A DNA stretch of 20,692 nucleotides from Flavobacterium psychrophilum. Lineage in GTDB: Bacteria > Bacteroidota > Bacteroidia > Flavobacteriales > Flavobacteriaceae. The DNA is taken from the NCBI GenBank assembly GCA_022729635.1, contig DZAU01000012.1, positions 1 through 20,692 on the forward strand, read 5' to 3'. Positions 12,656 to 19,737 of the stretch are shown here, one piece after another; position 1 is the first letter of the stretch, and each line of letters begins with the position of its first letter. The translations under genes were made by a program, and so were the position numbers. The notes under the pieces are model-generated. The model was not told the DNA's origin. It did not search any database and was given only the letters and a program-made list of their open reading frames with translations.

Positions 12656-13396
12656 TTATTCTTCATCAACACTTCCGCCCGATGATTCTTCTTTTATCAG
12701 TGTTTTTGGGGCTTTGTGATAACTGATTGAGCTTCCGCTTGAGGCTTTTGCGTCTAATTTTACGATTGGATAAACCTCCGTGCTGCTTCCGCTTGAAGTT
12801 TGTGAAATCACTTCGTTTGCCATTAAGTTTTCGGCATCAATTTCACTTCCGCTTGACGATGAAGTTTCTAATTTTAACGCTTTTCCGCTTGCTTCAATAC
12901 TGCTTCCGCTGGTGCTTTCTATATTGATGGCATCGGCTTCAACATTAATATTTATTTGACTTCCGCTATTGGATTTTACATTAATGTTCTCGGTTATTAA
13001 CACATTCGAACTTGTAATTTCTGAACCGCTGCTAGCGTCCAATCCATTAATAATAGGCATTTTTACATTCACGATTGGCGTTTCTGTCGAGTTATAATTT
13101 TCATCTGATTTGATTTTCAGAACCCCATTTTCTATTTGGGTTAAAATGTGTTTCTGCAAATTGTCATCTGCTTCGACAGTGATGGATTTTTGATCAGCTT
13201 GTTCTACAATTACTTTAATTCCGTAACTTACTTCAATGTTTTTGAAATCTTGGTTCGCAGATCTGGTTTCTGTTGTAATGTTTCCGCTTCCTTTTATACC
13301 ATTGTTAAAATTATAAGAATGTCCGCAGGAAGAAAATAGTAATGCCATTACTGCGGCAATGATAAATTTTGTAATTATGGCGATAATTTTTATCAT
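12656..13396 (-). CDS. DUF2807 (head GIN domain) lipoprotein
   Basis: A 246-residue protein with a lipoprotein-type signal: hydrophobic residues 4-20, then LFSSC with Cys24. The DUF2807 domain starts with GSGNITTETRSANQDFKNIEVSYGIKVIVEQ, then EADDNLQKHI. The second half repeats a Ser-Gly-Ser turn (ASSGSEI, SNSGSQI, STSGSSI, SSSGSEI, TSSGSST, ASSGSSI) every 18-21 residues, as expected for rungs of a beta-helix. The DNA shows the same repetition as recurring CTTCCGCTTGA-like words. It follows the PspC-domain gene by 2 bp, so translation is likely coupled. Probably anchored at the outer membrane or periplasm. Function is unknown; family is clear. Confidence 0.87.
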   Translation of the reverse strand: MIKIIAIITKFIIAAVMALLFSSCGHSYNFNNGIKGSGNITTETRSANQDFKNIEVSYGIKVIVEQADQKSITVEADDNLQKHILTQIENGVLKIKSDENYNSTETPIVNVKMPIINGLDASSGSEITSSNVLITENINVKSNSGSQININVEADAINIESTSGSSIEASGKALKLETSSSSGSEIDAENLMANEVISQTSSGSSTEVYPIVKLDAKASSGSSISYHKAPKTLIKEESSGGSVDEE

Positions 13397-13398
13397 GG

Positions 13399-15114
13399 TT
13401 AATTGTTTTTAATTATTTCTCCGTTTTTATCTATTGTTAATCCTTTTTTTGTGCCCGTTTTATTGACTGTTACAGTCTCTCCGTTTACAGTTACTGTTGT
13501 GGTAACAACGCTGTCATTTTCTTGAATATTCTCAACATCATCGTGTTCGTTTTCATCTGCCGGACAGTTCAGGCATTTTATTTTGTCGATTTCAACTTTG
13601 AAAACTTCGTCTCTATTTTCTGGATTCCATAAAAAATAACCACCATCAGTTTGGTCATATCGACTCATAGATTCGTCCATTTTTAATAAGGTGCCTAAAG
13701 GTAAGAATAAAGTTATTTCAATTTCCTGATCACGGAACTTTTCTTTTAAATCAGTCAGTAAATAGTTGTCAAAAATGATTTGATTTCCAATAATTTTATA
13801 ACTATAGTTAATTTTTTTGGCTCTTTCTTTGGCTTCGAATAATGTTTTTCCTTTTGCTTCTTTTTCAATTTGAACGTAAGCCGTTTTTTCATCAGTTTTT
13901 GCAATTCTAAAGCTTACGTTATTAGAATACATTACGTCTTTGCCTGTTGAATCAAGCATAATTTTGAAATTATCATTATCATTAATGCTTTTGGAAAAAT
14001 AATCATTGTGTTTGAATTTTATCAAAAGCGTATCAGCAGGATTCAGTTTCAGGATTTCTTTTTGTACGACTCTTCCATCCACGGCAAAGGCTGTAGCCTG
14101 TTTTATTCCAATGGAAATTGCCAATGAAACCGAGATTAACCATACGGCAAGCAAAGTATATTTTGCTATATTTCCTATTGATTTCAGGTTGGGTGACAAT
14201 AATTTGAATCCCAATAATGACAAGAAAAAGAACGGAATTCCAACGGCAAAAAACATTAGTAATCCAAATGTCCAAATAGGATAATCGGTAAAATTTCCTG
14301 CTTCGATAAAGCTTTGCCACGGCACATCAATTACAGATGAAGACCCTAAAGTGAAAACTCCGATAAACAAAGCAGCTAATACAAACAGTCCGATAATTAT
14401 CAAAATCACGCCAAGAAATTTAGAGAAAGCTCTTAAAACTGCTATGATAAAATTTCCAAATGAACTGCCAACTTTTTCGGCTCCAGTTTTTACACGATTT
14501 CCCATTTCGTCATAATTTGCATTTTTGAATTTTTCGGAAACGTTTTCAAATTCCTCCCGAACTTTTTTTTCGATGTTCGAAATAGTTACCGGTTCACCTG
14601 TCATTTCTAGTTTTTCGGTAGTAGTTTTTGCTTCCGGCATCACAATCCAAAGAATGATATATGCCAAGAAACCGGTTCCCCAAGCAAAAATCATGATTAA
14701 AAGAAATATTCGAAGCCAAACTTTATCTATTCCAAAATAGTGACCCAAACCTGCAAGAACACCTCCAACCATTCCGTTTTCAGTATCTCGGTACAGTTTT
14801 CTTGTTTTTGAGGAAGAGAAATTCGTCGAAGTATTTTCGGTTCCTTCCTCATCAATTCTATAATCTTCCGGCTGACCCATTACGGCAATTACTTCGTCCA
14901 CGTCTTTTAAACCTACAACGTGCTTGTCAGTTTTTTGCTTTTCGGTCAATAATTCTGAAACTCGCATTTCAATATCTTTAATGATTTCGTCTTGCCCGGA
15001 TGAGTTTGATAAAGAACGTTTTATGGCATCAAAATAGCGTGTTAGTTTTTGGTACGCATCTTCGTCAATATGGAAGAATATTCCGCCTAGATTTATGTTT
15101 ACAGTTTTGTTCAT
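13399..15114 (-). CDS. PspC domain-containing membrane protein
   Basis: A 571-residue protein. Residues 1-90 are a soluble N-terminal region (MNKTVNINLGGIFFHIDEDAYQ) typical of the Bacteroidota members of this family. The PspC domain lies at about 104-165: KLYRDTENGMVGGVLAGLGHYFGIDKVWLRI followed by two hydrophobic stretches. Further membrane helices lie at about 222-257, 280-303 and 318-340, and the C-terminal 220 residues form an extracytoplasmic beta-rich region with a CLNC pair and an acidic tail. PspC domains are known from the phage-shock stress response, but the role of these long flavobacterial versions is not settled. It starts 2 bp after padR and ends 2 bp before a DUF2807 gene, a tightly packed operon that points to a shared envelope-related function under PadR control. 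Confidence 0.92.
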   Translation of the reverse strand: MNKTVNINLGGIFFHIDEDAYQKLTRYFDAIKRSLSNSSGQDEIIKDIEMRVSELLTEKQKTDKHVVGLKDVDEVIAVMGQPEDYRIDEEGTENTSTNFSSSKTRKLYRDTENGMVGGVLAGLGHYFGIDKVWLRIFLLIMIFAWGTGFLAYIILWIVMPEAKTTTEKLEMTGEPVTISNIEKKVREEFENVSEKFKNANYDEMGNRVKTGAEKVGSSFGNFIIAVLRAFSKFLGVILIIIGLFVLAALFIGVFTLGSSSVIDVPWQSFIEAGNFTDYPIWTFGLLMFFAVGIPFFFLSLLGFKLLSPNLKSIGNIAKYTLLAVWLISVSLAISIGIKQATAFAVDGRVVQKEILKLNPADTLLIKFKHNDYFSKSINDNDNFKIMLDSTGKDVMYSNNVSFRIAKTDEKTAYVQIEKEAKGKTLFEAKERAKKINYSYKIIGNQIIFDNYLLTDLKEKFRDQEIEITLFLPLGTLLKMDESMSRYDQTDGGYFLWNPENRDEVFKVEIDKIKCLNCPADENEHDDVENIQENDSVVTTTVTVNGETVTVNKTGTKKGLTIDKNGEIIKNN

Positions 15115-15116
15115 GA

Positions 15117-15449
15117 CTATAGTTTTTGTGTTGTGATTAAGTTTACTGCATCAGACAATTCAGTCCAGGTGCCATTTAATTCGTTTAAAAATGTGTGCCC
15201 AATTTCGGTCAGGCCATAATATTTCCTTGGCGGACCAGATAAGGATTCTTCCCAACGATAGTTGAGCAATCCGTCATTTTTTAATCGGGTAAGCAGCGGA
15301 TAAACTGTTCCCTCTACAACCAGTAATTTTGCGTTTTTCAAAGTGTCTAATATTTCCGAAGTGTATGCTTCTTTGTCTTTTAATACGGATAAGATGCAAA
15401 ACTCAAGAACACCTTTGCGCATTTGGGCTTTTGTGTTTTCAATGTTCAT
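15117..15449 (-). CDS. PadR family transcriptional regulator
   Basis: A 110-residue winged-helix repressor. The N-terminal MRKGVLEFCILSVLKDKEAYTSEILDTL and VVEGTVYPLLTRLKNDGLLNYRWEESLSGPPRKYYGLTEIG are the hallmark PadR helices and wing; TVYPLL is the recognition helix. A short C-terminal dimerisation helix follows (family subgroup 1, compact form). It starts the tightly packed part of the operon, 2 bp before the PspC gene, and most likely represses its own operon in response to an unknown ligand or stress. No clear promoter lies directly before it; a candidate promoter with a palindrome lies at 16660-16702, before the first gene of the cluster. Confidence 0.94.
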   Translation of the reverse strand: MNIENTKAQMRKGVLEFCILSVLKDKEAYTSEILDTLKNAKLLVVEGTVYPLLTRLKNDGLLNYRWEESLSGPPRKYYGLTEIGHTFLNELNGTWTELSDAVNLITTQKL

Positions 15450-15560
15450 GATTCTTTTTTTATTTTTTTTATTTAATTGAACTGTTCATTTTTTGATTGC
15501 TTCGCCAGTTCGAGCAAAGCTCTCGTGTGATGTTTTGTCATTGTAATGCCAAGGTTATAT

Positions 15561-16139
15561 TTAAAGTAAAAAGGGAAATAAAGCTTTTGTCCCATTCTTA
15601 TATTCTGTATATTGATTTCCAAAAGTTTCTATAAGTAATTTTTCCTCTTTTAAGAGTTTGAACCAGAACGATATAAAAACAAGTAATACTGCAATTATTC
15701 CTCGATAATCACCAACAATTATCATGTTTCCAATAAAAAGCAACAATAATCCTGTATAAATAGGATGGCGCAAAAGTTTATAAATCCCATTCTGAATTAA
15801 TTCGTGGTTTTCTTTTCTTTGTACAGATAAACTCCAGTTTTTACCCAACAAATATCTGGACCAACAGGCAATAAACGCACCAATTACACAAAACACCAAT
15901 CCAATATTTCCAACTAAATCTGAATGCGGAACGAAGTTTTCTCTTAATAAACTATCGCCAAACCATTCCCCTGGACCTAATAATATAATTGCAATAATTA
16001 AAGGCAACCAATATTGAACAAAACGTTTAAAAAAAGACTCCTGATTTTTCAATTTTTTAACACTTAACCCAGAGATAAACCAATAAGTTATTACAATAAA
16101 CCAGCAAAGTTTTAAGCCAATTTTTATATATTCACTCAT
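15561..16139 (-). CDS. Isoprenylcysteine carboxyl methyltransferase-like (ICMT/PEMT) membrane protein
   Basis: A 192-residue integral membrane protein with about five hydrophobic segments (12-29, 43-60, 76-97, 128-143, 146-161). The C-terminal signature NGIYKLLRHPIYTG (117-130) followed by KEEKLLIETFGNQYTEY is the S-adenosylmethionine-binding region of the ICMT/phospholipid methyltransferase superfamily. Bacteria do not prenylate cysteines as eukaryotes do, so the substrate is unknown; lipid or small-molecule methylation is possible. It lies 32 bp after the DUF4870 gene and 111 bp before padR. The latter gap is longer than others in the operon and contains a GC-rich repeat-like patch. Confidence 0.87.
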   Translation of the reverse strand: MSEYIKIGLKLCWFIVITYWFISGLSVKKLKNQESFFKRFVQYWLPLIIAIILLGPGEWFGDSLLRENFVPHSDLVGNIGLVFCVIGAFIACWSRYLLGKNWSLSVQRKENHELIQNGIYKLLRHPIYTGLLLLFIGNMIIVGDYRGIIAVLLVFISFWFKLLKEEKLLIETFGNQYTEYKNGTKALFPFLL

Positions 16140-16171
16140 AATTTTTACGTATTGAAAAAACTTACAGTTTT

Positions 16172-16630
16172 TTATTTAATAAAAGGTATCGTCAGCGGAT
16201 ACTTGTATTTTTCTCCATTCGAGGCTTTTACCGATGCATAAATAATTAAGAAAAATTCTGCCACTTTCAAACCAATCAAAAGTAAAACTGCCGTAATACC
16301 AATGGCTAAAACTCCTGTAATATTCTCGATGTTCAGATGATTAATAACAAAATCGTGATGATTATTGACAACAGCATTAAGAGGAATGTTATTAAAAACA
16401 GTGAAAATAAAGATGGGAATGCTAATCATTGCCAGAAGGAGTGTGTACAATAACATACTTAATTGAAAGTTAAGCACTTGCTTTCCGTGGTAATCTATAA
16501 ATTCTGAACTGTCTTTTTTGGAACTCCAAATCAATATCGGGAAAATATAATTTCCAAATGGGATACAATATTGACTCAAAGTACTCAAATGAGTGAATGT
16601 AGCCAGGTTTTTTTCGTTAGTTGTTTCCAT
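16172..16630 (-). CDS. DUF4870 domain-containing membrane protein
   Basis: A 152-residue membrane protein. The N-terminal FTHLSTLSQYCIPFGNYIFPILIW helix and the motif EFIDYHGKQVLNFQLS are the signature of the DUF4870 (Tic20-like) family. Two further helices follow (about 59-79 and 108-131), and the protein ends VKASNGEKYKYPLTIPFIK, also conserved in the family. Function is unknown. It appears to be the first gene of the PadR/PspC cluster, consistent with my recollection that DUF4870, PadR and PspC genes occur together in Bacteroidota. A -7 element and a palindromic candidate operator lie just upstream. Confidence 0.87.
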   Translation of the reverse strand: METTNEKNLATFTHLSTLSQYCIPFGNYIFPILIWSSKKDSSEFIDYHGKQVLNFQLSMLLYTLLLAMISIPIFIFTVFNNIPLNAVVNNHHDFVINHLNIENITGVLAIGITAVLLLIGLKVAEFFLIIYASVKASNGEKYKYPLTIPFIK

Positions 16631-16659
16631 AGTATAAAAGTATATAGTAATTTCTTATG

Positions 16660-16667
16660 CAAATATA
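16660..16667 (-). promoter_or_regulatory. Candidate -7 element of the DUF4870/PadR operon
   Basis: The minus strand reads TATATTTG 30 bp before the DUF4870 start codon, a match to TANNTTTG. The -33 region coincides with a palindrome and lacks TTG, so recognition may need help or be regulated. Confidence 0.5.
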
Positions 16668-16679
16668 TATCTAAAAGAT

Positions 16680-16702
16680 GGTATCTTGTATCACATAGTA
16701 CC
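16680..16702. promoter_or_regulatory. Candidate operator palindrome (possibly for PadR)
   Basis: A 23-bp imperfect palindrome with outer arms GGTA/TACC and inner TTGT/CACA-type symmetry lies exactly over the -33 region of the candidate promoter. PadR dimers bind such interrupted palindromes near promoters and usually repress their own operon. That PadR binds here is inference from position only. Confidence 0.4.
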
Positions 16703-16862
16703 ATATATTAACAAAATATTAACATTTTAAATTTAGAAAACAAGAAATTTTTTATGTTAACTGTCAAAAAAACAGTGATTATATGTGTTTAAATAAAATT
16801 GAAACACTAACCTATATTTTATGCTACTATTTATTATTTTTACAGAACTAATCTCAATATAA

Positions 16863-17318
16863 ATGAAAATTTCAGCATCAAGTCTTAATAAATTCTTATT
16901 TTTCAAGTTGCCATCAGCATTTATTTGCGGAGTCAGAGCAAAACAAATTGACGAAAATAAATGTGTAGTAACGGTCAAACACCGTTGGATGAACCAGAAC
17001 CCGTTCAATTCGATGTATTTTGCCGTGCAAGCAATGGCGGCGGAACTAGCAACAGGAGCTTTGGTGATGCAAGAAATTCAAAAAAGCGGCAAAAACATTT
17101 CGATGTTGGTAGCCAACAATAAAAGCAATTTCTCCAAAAAAGCCACCGGAAGAATTACCTTTATATGCAATGACGGTGCATTGGTGATCAAAGCAATTCA
17201 AGAAGCCATAACCACTGGCGAAGGACAAACATTCTGGATGAAATCTATCGGAACCAACGAAAAAGGCGAACAAGTATCAGAGATGGATTTTGAATGGAGT
17301 GTTAGAATAAAAGGCTGA
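16863..17318 (+). CDS. DUF4442 domain-containing protein (hotdog thioesterase-like)
   Basis: A 151-residue protein. The pattern CVVTVKHRWMNQNPFNSMYFAVQAMAAELATGALVM, with the central long helix, followed by the strands VANNKSNFSKKATGRITFIC and the ending MDFEWSVRIKG, fits DUF4442, a hotdog-fold family related to acyl-CoA thioesterases. The NPFNSMYF loop sits where thioesterases position the acyl-thioester. Substrate is unknown. The protein should be cytoplasmic. It is divergent from the DUF4870 gene with 232 bp between, and monocistronic; its transcript would run through element E copy 2 before the terminator at 17528-17562. Confidence 0.85.
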   Translation: MKISASSLNKFLFFKLPSAFICGVRAKQIDENKCVVTVKHRWMNQNPFNSMYFAVQAMAAELATGALVMQEIQKSGKNISMLVANNKSNFSKKATGRITFICNDGALVIKAIQEAITTGEGQTFWMKSIGTNEKGEQVSEMDFEWSVRIKG

Positions 17319-17350
17319 ATTCTATTATAAACAGCAAAAGTACCATTTGG

Positions 17351-17447
17351 GCGTGTCCCTCCGTAAACTACGGGTCGGGCTATTCGTTTCAATCTTTTTT
17401 GCCAAAAAAAAATGGCAAAAAAGGATTTTCACTTCTATCCCTCACGC
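17351..17447 (-). repeat. Dispersed structured element E, copy 2
   Basis: The element is bounded by GCGTG (17351-17355) and its complement CACGC (17443-17447). It contains a small hairpin CCGTA-AAC-TACGG (17361-17373) and a strong hairpin CTTTTTTGCCA/TGGCAAAAAAG (17394-17404 with 17413-17423, loop of eight A). On the minus strand the boxes flanking the strong hairpin match those of the element at 8471-8558. I recall similar sequences, with variable central hairpins, as very common intergenic repeats in Bacteroidota. It lies between the DUF4442 gene and its terminator, so it would be transcribed in the 3' UTR. Confidence 0.7.
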
Positions 17448-17527
17448 AAAAAAAACATAAATTAAGGAAAATACTGTTCTTTTTAGAATATCGCCAAATA
17501 AAATTGGTTAACTAAATTTATTCCAAT

Positions 17528-17562
17528 AAAAAAAGCTTCGTCTATTAAACGGAGCTTTTTTT
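17528..17562 (+). terminator. Terminator downstream of the DUF4442 gene
   Basis: AAAAAAAGCTTCGT (17528-17541) pairs with ACGGAGCTTTTTTT (17549-17562) with one T-G pair and a 7-base loop, ending in seven T. It is nearly symmetrical and could stop transcripts from either side. Confidence 0.85.
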
Positions 17563-17761
17563 AATATAATACAAAGTGAATTAATAATAATTTAAAGCCA
17601 GAATGCTAACCTTACGTTTTATTAAGATATAATCTTGAACAAAACTTTTACAAAGTTATGCAAACGAAATCCTGAAGGTCTTAAAATTATATTAAAATTT
17701 CATTATGAAATGATTCTGTTTTTTTTTTGAATCTAAATTCTAAAATAATAAATAGTGACAA

Positions 17762-17796
17762 TTTGACATTTTAGAAGATTTGGCAGTACTTTTGCA
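17762..17796 (+). promoter_or_regulatory. Promoter of grpE-dnaJ: housekeeping -33/-7 and sigma-54-like -24/-12 overlapped
   Basis: TTTG (17762-17765) and TACTTTTG (17787-17794), 21 bases apart, match the Bacteroidota housekeeping consensus. In the same stretch TGGCA (17781-17785) and TTGCA (17792-17796) have the exact GG-to-GC 12-bp spacing of a sigma-54 promoter, with two mismatches to TGGCACG-N4-TTGCW. The grpE ATG follows 20 bases later. Which sigma factor is used cannot be told from sequence alone. Confidence 0.65.
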
Positions 17797-17816
17797 ATCA
17801 ATAGAAAAGAATAAAA

Positions 17817-18416
17817 ATGAAGATTAAGAATTTTTTTAAAAATAACACAAGAATGACGACTGAAAACACGCTAAATGACGAAATTGTTAATCAAACCCCA
17901 ATTGAAAACAATGAAACTGATTCCGATATTTTGGACTCAACAATCGAAGAAAGAGTAGAGGAAATATCAAAAGAAGAACAATTATCTCAAGATTTAGCAT
18001 CGGAAAAAGACAAATTTCTAAGATTATTTGCCGAATTCGAAAATTACAAACGAAGAACGGCAAGAGAGCGTATCGAGTTGTTTAAAACTGCAAATCAAGA
18101 AGTATTGCTAGCGATGCTTCCTGTTCTGGATGATTTTGACAGAGCTTTAACCGAAATCAAAAAAACGGATGATAATATCTTAATTCAAGGTGTCGAACTC
18201 ATTCAAGAAAAATTAAAAACCACCTTAGTATCAAAAGGATTAGAACAAGTCGATGTAAAAGTAGGCGATGCCTTCGATGCTGATTTTGCCGAAGCAATTA
18301 CCCAAATTCCAGCTCCATCGGCTAAAATGAAAGGAAAAATTGTTGATGTAATAGAAAAAGGATACAAATTAGGAGACAAAATTATTCGTTTTCCAAAAGT
18401 GGTAATCGGTCAGTAG
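17817..18416 (+). CDS. grpE: GrpE, nucleotide exchange factor of DnaK
   Basis: A 199-residue co-chaperone that speeds ADP release from DnaK. A variable acidic N-terminus is followed by a long coiled-coil helix (about 50-95, EKDKFLRLFAEFENYKRRTARERIEL), then the four-helix dimer region LLAMLPVLDDFDRALTE, and a C-terminal beta wing with the signature IVDVIEKGYKLGDKIIRFPKVVIGQ. Length is normal. A second in-frame ATG at 17853 (residue 13) is an alternative start, but the first ATG lies at a suitable distance from the promoter. It forms a two-gene heat-shock unit with dnaJ, 90 bp downstream; dnaK is not in the window. Confidence 0.95.
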   Translation: MKIKNFFKNNTRMTTENTLNDEIVNQTPIENNETDSDILDSTIEERVEEISKEEQLSQDLASEKDKFLRLFAEFENYKRRTARERIELFKTANQEVLLAMLPVLDDFDRALTEIKKTDDNILIQGVELIQEKLKTTLVSKGLEQVDVKVGDAFDADFAEAITQIPAPSAKMKGKIVDVIEKGYKLGDKIIRFPKVVIGQ

Positions 18417-18420
18417 TAGA

Positions 18421-18486
18421 GACGCGATTAATCGCGTCTGAATATTACGATTAATCGCGTCTGAATATTACGATTAATCGCGTCTG
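18421..18486. repeat. Tandem 23-bp palindrome-bearing repeat between grpE and dnaJ
   Basis: It begins with the perfect 18-bp palindrome GACGCGATTAATCGCGTC (18421-18438). A 23-bp unit starting GATTAATCGCGTCTG is then repeated at 18426-18448 and 18449-18471 with a partial third copy at 18472-18486; units are joined by AATATTAC. The full palindrome is complete only in the first unit. It starts four bases after the grpE stop codon. Confidence 0.85.
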
Positions 18487-18506
18487 TATCATACAAAAAA
18501 ATAAAA

Positions 18507-19616
18507 ATGAAAAAAGATTTTTACGAAATACTTGGCATTACTAAAAATGCCGATGCTGCCGAAATAAAAAAAGCATACCGAAAAAAAGCTCTCGAATTTC
18601 ACCCTGATAAAAATCCGGGAAATGCAGCTGCGGAAGAAAATTTCAAATTGGCTGCCGAAGCTTATGAAGTACTGAGCGATCCTAATAAAAAAGCCAAATA
18701 TGATCAATATGGTCATCAGGCATTTGATAATGGCGGTGGTGGTTATGGCGGTCATCACATGAATATGGATGATATTTTCAGTCAATTTGGAGATATTTTC
18801 GGAAGCGCTTTTGGCGGTGGTTTCAGTGGCGGCGGTGGCGGCTCACGTCGTGTAAAAGGAAGTAATCTTCGCATCAAAGTAAAACTGACTCTTGAGGAAA
18901 TTGCTAATGGTGTCGAGAAAAAAGTAAAAGTAAAAAGAAAAGTTCAAGCCCAAGGCGTTACTTATAAAACTTGTTCTACTTGTAATGGTCAAGGACAAGT
19001 AATGCGTGTGACCAACACGATTTTGGGACGAATGCAATCCGCAACAACCTGCCCTACTTGTGGCGGTTCAGGACAAATATTAGACAAAAAACCTTCCGAA
19101 GCCGATTCGCAAGGAATGATTCTGGAAGATGAAACCGTAACCATAAAAATCCCCGCAGGAGTTGTTGACGGAATGCAGCTAAAAGTTTCCAACAAAGGAA
19201 ATGATGCACCCGGAAACAGTATTCCTGGAGATTTAATTGTGGCTATCGAAGAAATCGAACACGAATTTCTAAAACGTGAAGGCGAAAATTTACATTTTGA
19301 TTTGTACATCAGCTTCTCCGAAGCGGTTCTTGGAATTTCAAAAGACATTTCGGCCATTAACGGAAAAGTAAGAATAAAACTCGACGAAGGAATACAATCC
19401 GGTAAAATTCTGAGATTAAAAGGAAAAGGAATTCCAAACATTAACGGATATGGAACCGGAGATTTATTGGTTCATGTCAATGTTTGGACACCAAAAACAT
19501 TAAATAAAGAACAAAAACAGTTTTTTGAAAACAATCTCGAAAACGAGAATTTTATTCCAAATCCCGAAAAAAGCGACAAATCCTTCTTTGAGAAGGTAAA
19601 AGATATGTTCTCATAA
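18507..19616 (+). CDS. dnaJ: DnaJ, Hsp40 co-chaperone of DnaK (with only two zinc-finger repeats)
   Basis: A 369-residue co-chaperone that delivers substrates to DnaK and stimulates its ATPase. The J domain spans 1-70 with HPD at 32-34. A Gly-rich linker (about 75-112) follows, then the cysteine-rich region and the C-terminal substrate-binding domains (KIPAGVVDGMQLKV, GDLIVAIEEIEHEFLKREGENL) and dimerisation tail. Canonical DnaJ has four CxxCxGxG repeats; here only CSTCNGQG (156-163) and CPTCGGSG (182-189) are present. By spacing they correspond to repeats 2 and 3. Repeat 1 is missing, and the place of repeat 4 reads PSEADSQG without cysteines. I recall this form in other flavobacteria, so it is probably functional rather than a defect. 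Second gene of the grpE unit, followed by a strong terminator. Confidence 0.96.
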   Translation: MKKDFYEILGITKNADAAEIKKAYRKKALEFHPDKNPGNAAAEENFKLAAEAYEVLSDPNKKAKYDQYGHQAFDNGGGGYGGHHMNMDDIFSQFGDIFGSAFGGGFSGGGGGSRRVKGSNLRIKVKLTLEEIANGVEKKVKVKRKVQAQGVTYKTCSTCNGQGQVMRVTNTILGRMQSATTCPTCGGSGQILDKKPSEADSQGMILEDETVTIKIPAGVVDGMQLKVSNKGNDAPGNSIPGDLIVAIEEIEHEFLKREGENLHFDLYISFSEAVLGISKDISAINGKVRIKLDEGIQSGKILRLKGKGIPNINGYGTGDLLVHVNVWTPKTLNKEQKQFFENNLENENFIPNPEKSDKSFFEKVKDMFS

Positions 19617-19638
19617 TTTTTAATTATGCGAATTTTTT

Positions 19639-19671
19639 CCCATCCTTGTGAAAATAAGGGTGGGTTTTTTT
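19639..19671 (+). terminator. Terminator of grpE-dnaJ
   Basis: CCCATCCTT (19639-19647) pairs with AAGGGTGGG (19656-19664) with one G-T pair and an 8-base loop, followed by seven T. It lies 23 bp after the dnaJ stop codon. Confidence 0.9.
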
Positions 19672-19737
19672 GTTTTATTTAACAGCTTATTAGCGCTATT
19701 TTTCTATTTTTACAAACTCTATATTGAAAGGTCAAAC

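Larger units (their letters stand above)
17319..17816. other. 498-bp intergenic region holding a structured repeat, a terminator and the grpE promoter
   Basis: No gene is supported. From left to right: element E copy 2 (17351-17447), a strong terminator (17528-17562), about 200 bp of featureless AT-rich sequence, and the grpE promoter (17762-17796). Confidence 0.7.

Noticed and set aside
12568..12672. Upstream 35-codon extension of the second DUF2807 gene
   Set aside because: It runs through a terminator hairpin, overlaps the previous gene, and would bury the clear signal peptide that begins at 12567.
15495..15527. Possible third copy of repeat R (GATTGCTTCGCC...)
   Set aside because: Only the first bases resemble R; the diagnostic right end GCTCGCAATGACA is missing.
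18421..18486. CRISPR-like look of the 23-bp repeats
   Set aside because: Units are directly adjacent with no variable spacers and no cas genes are nearby.
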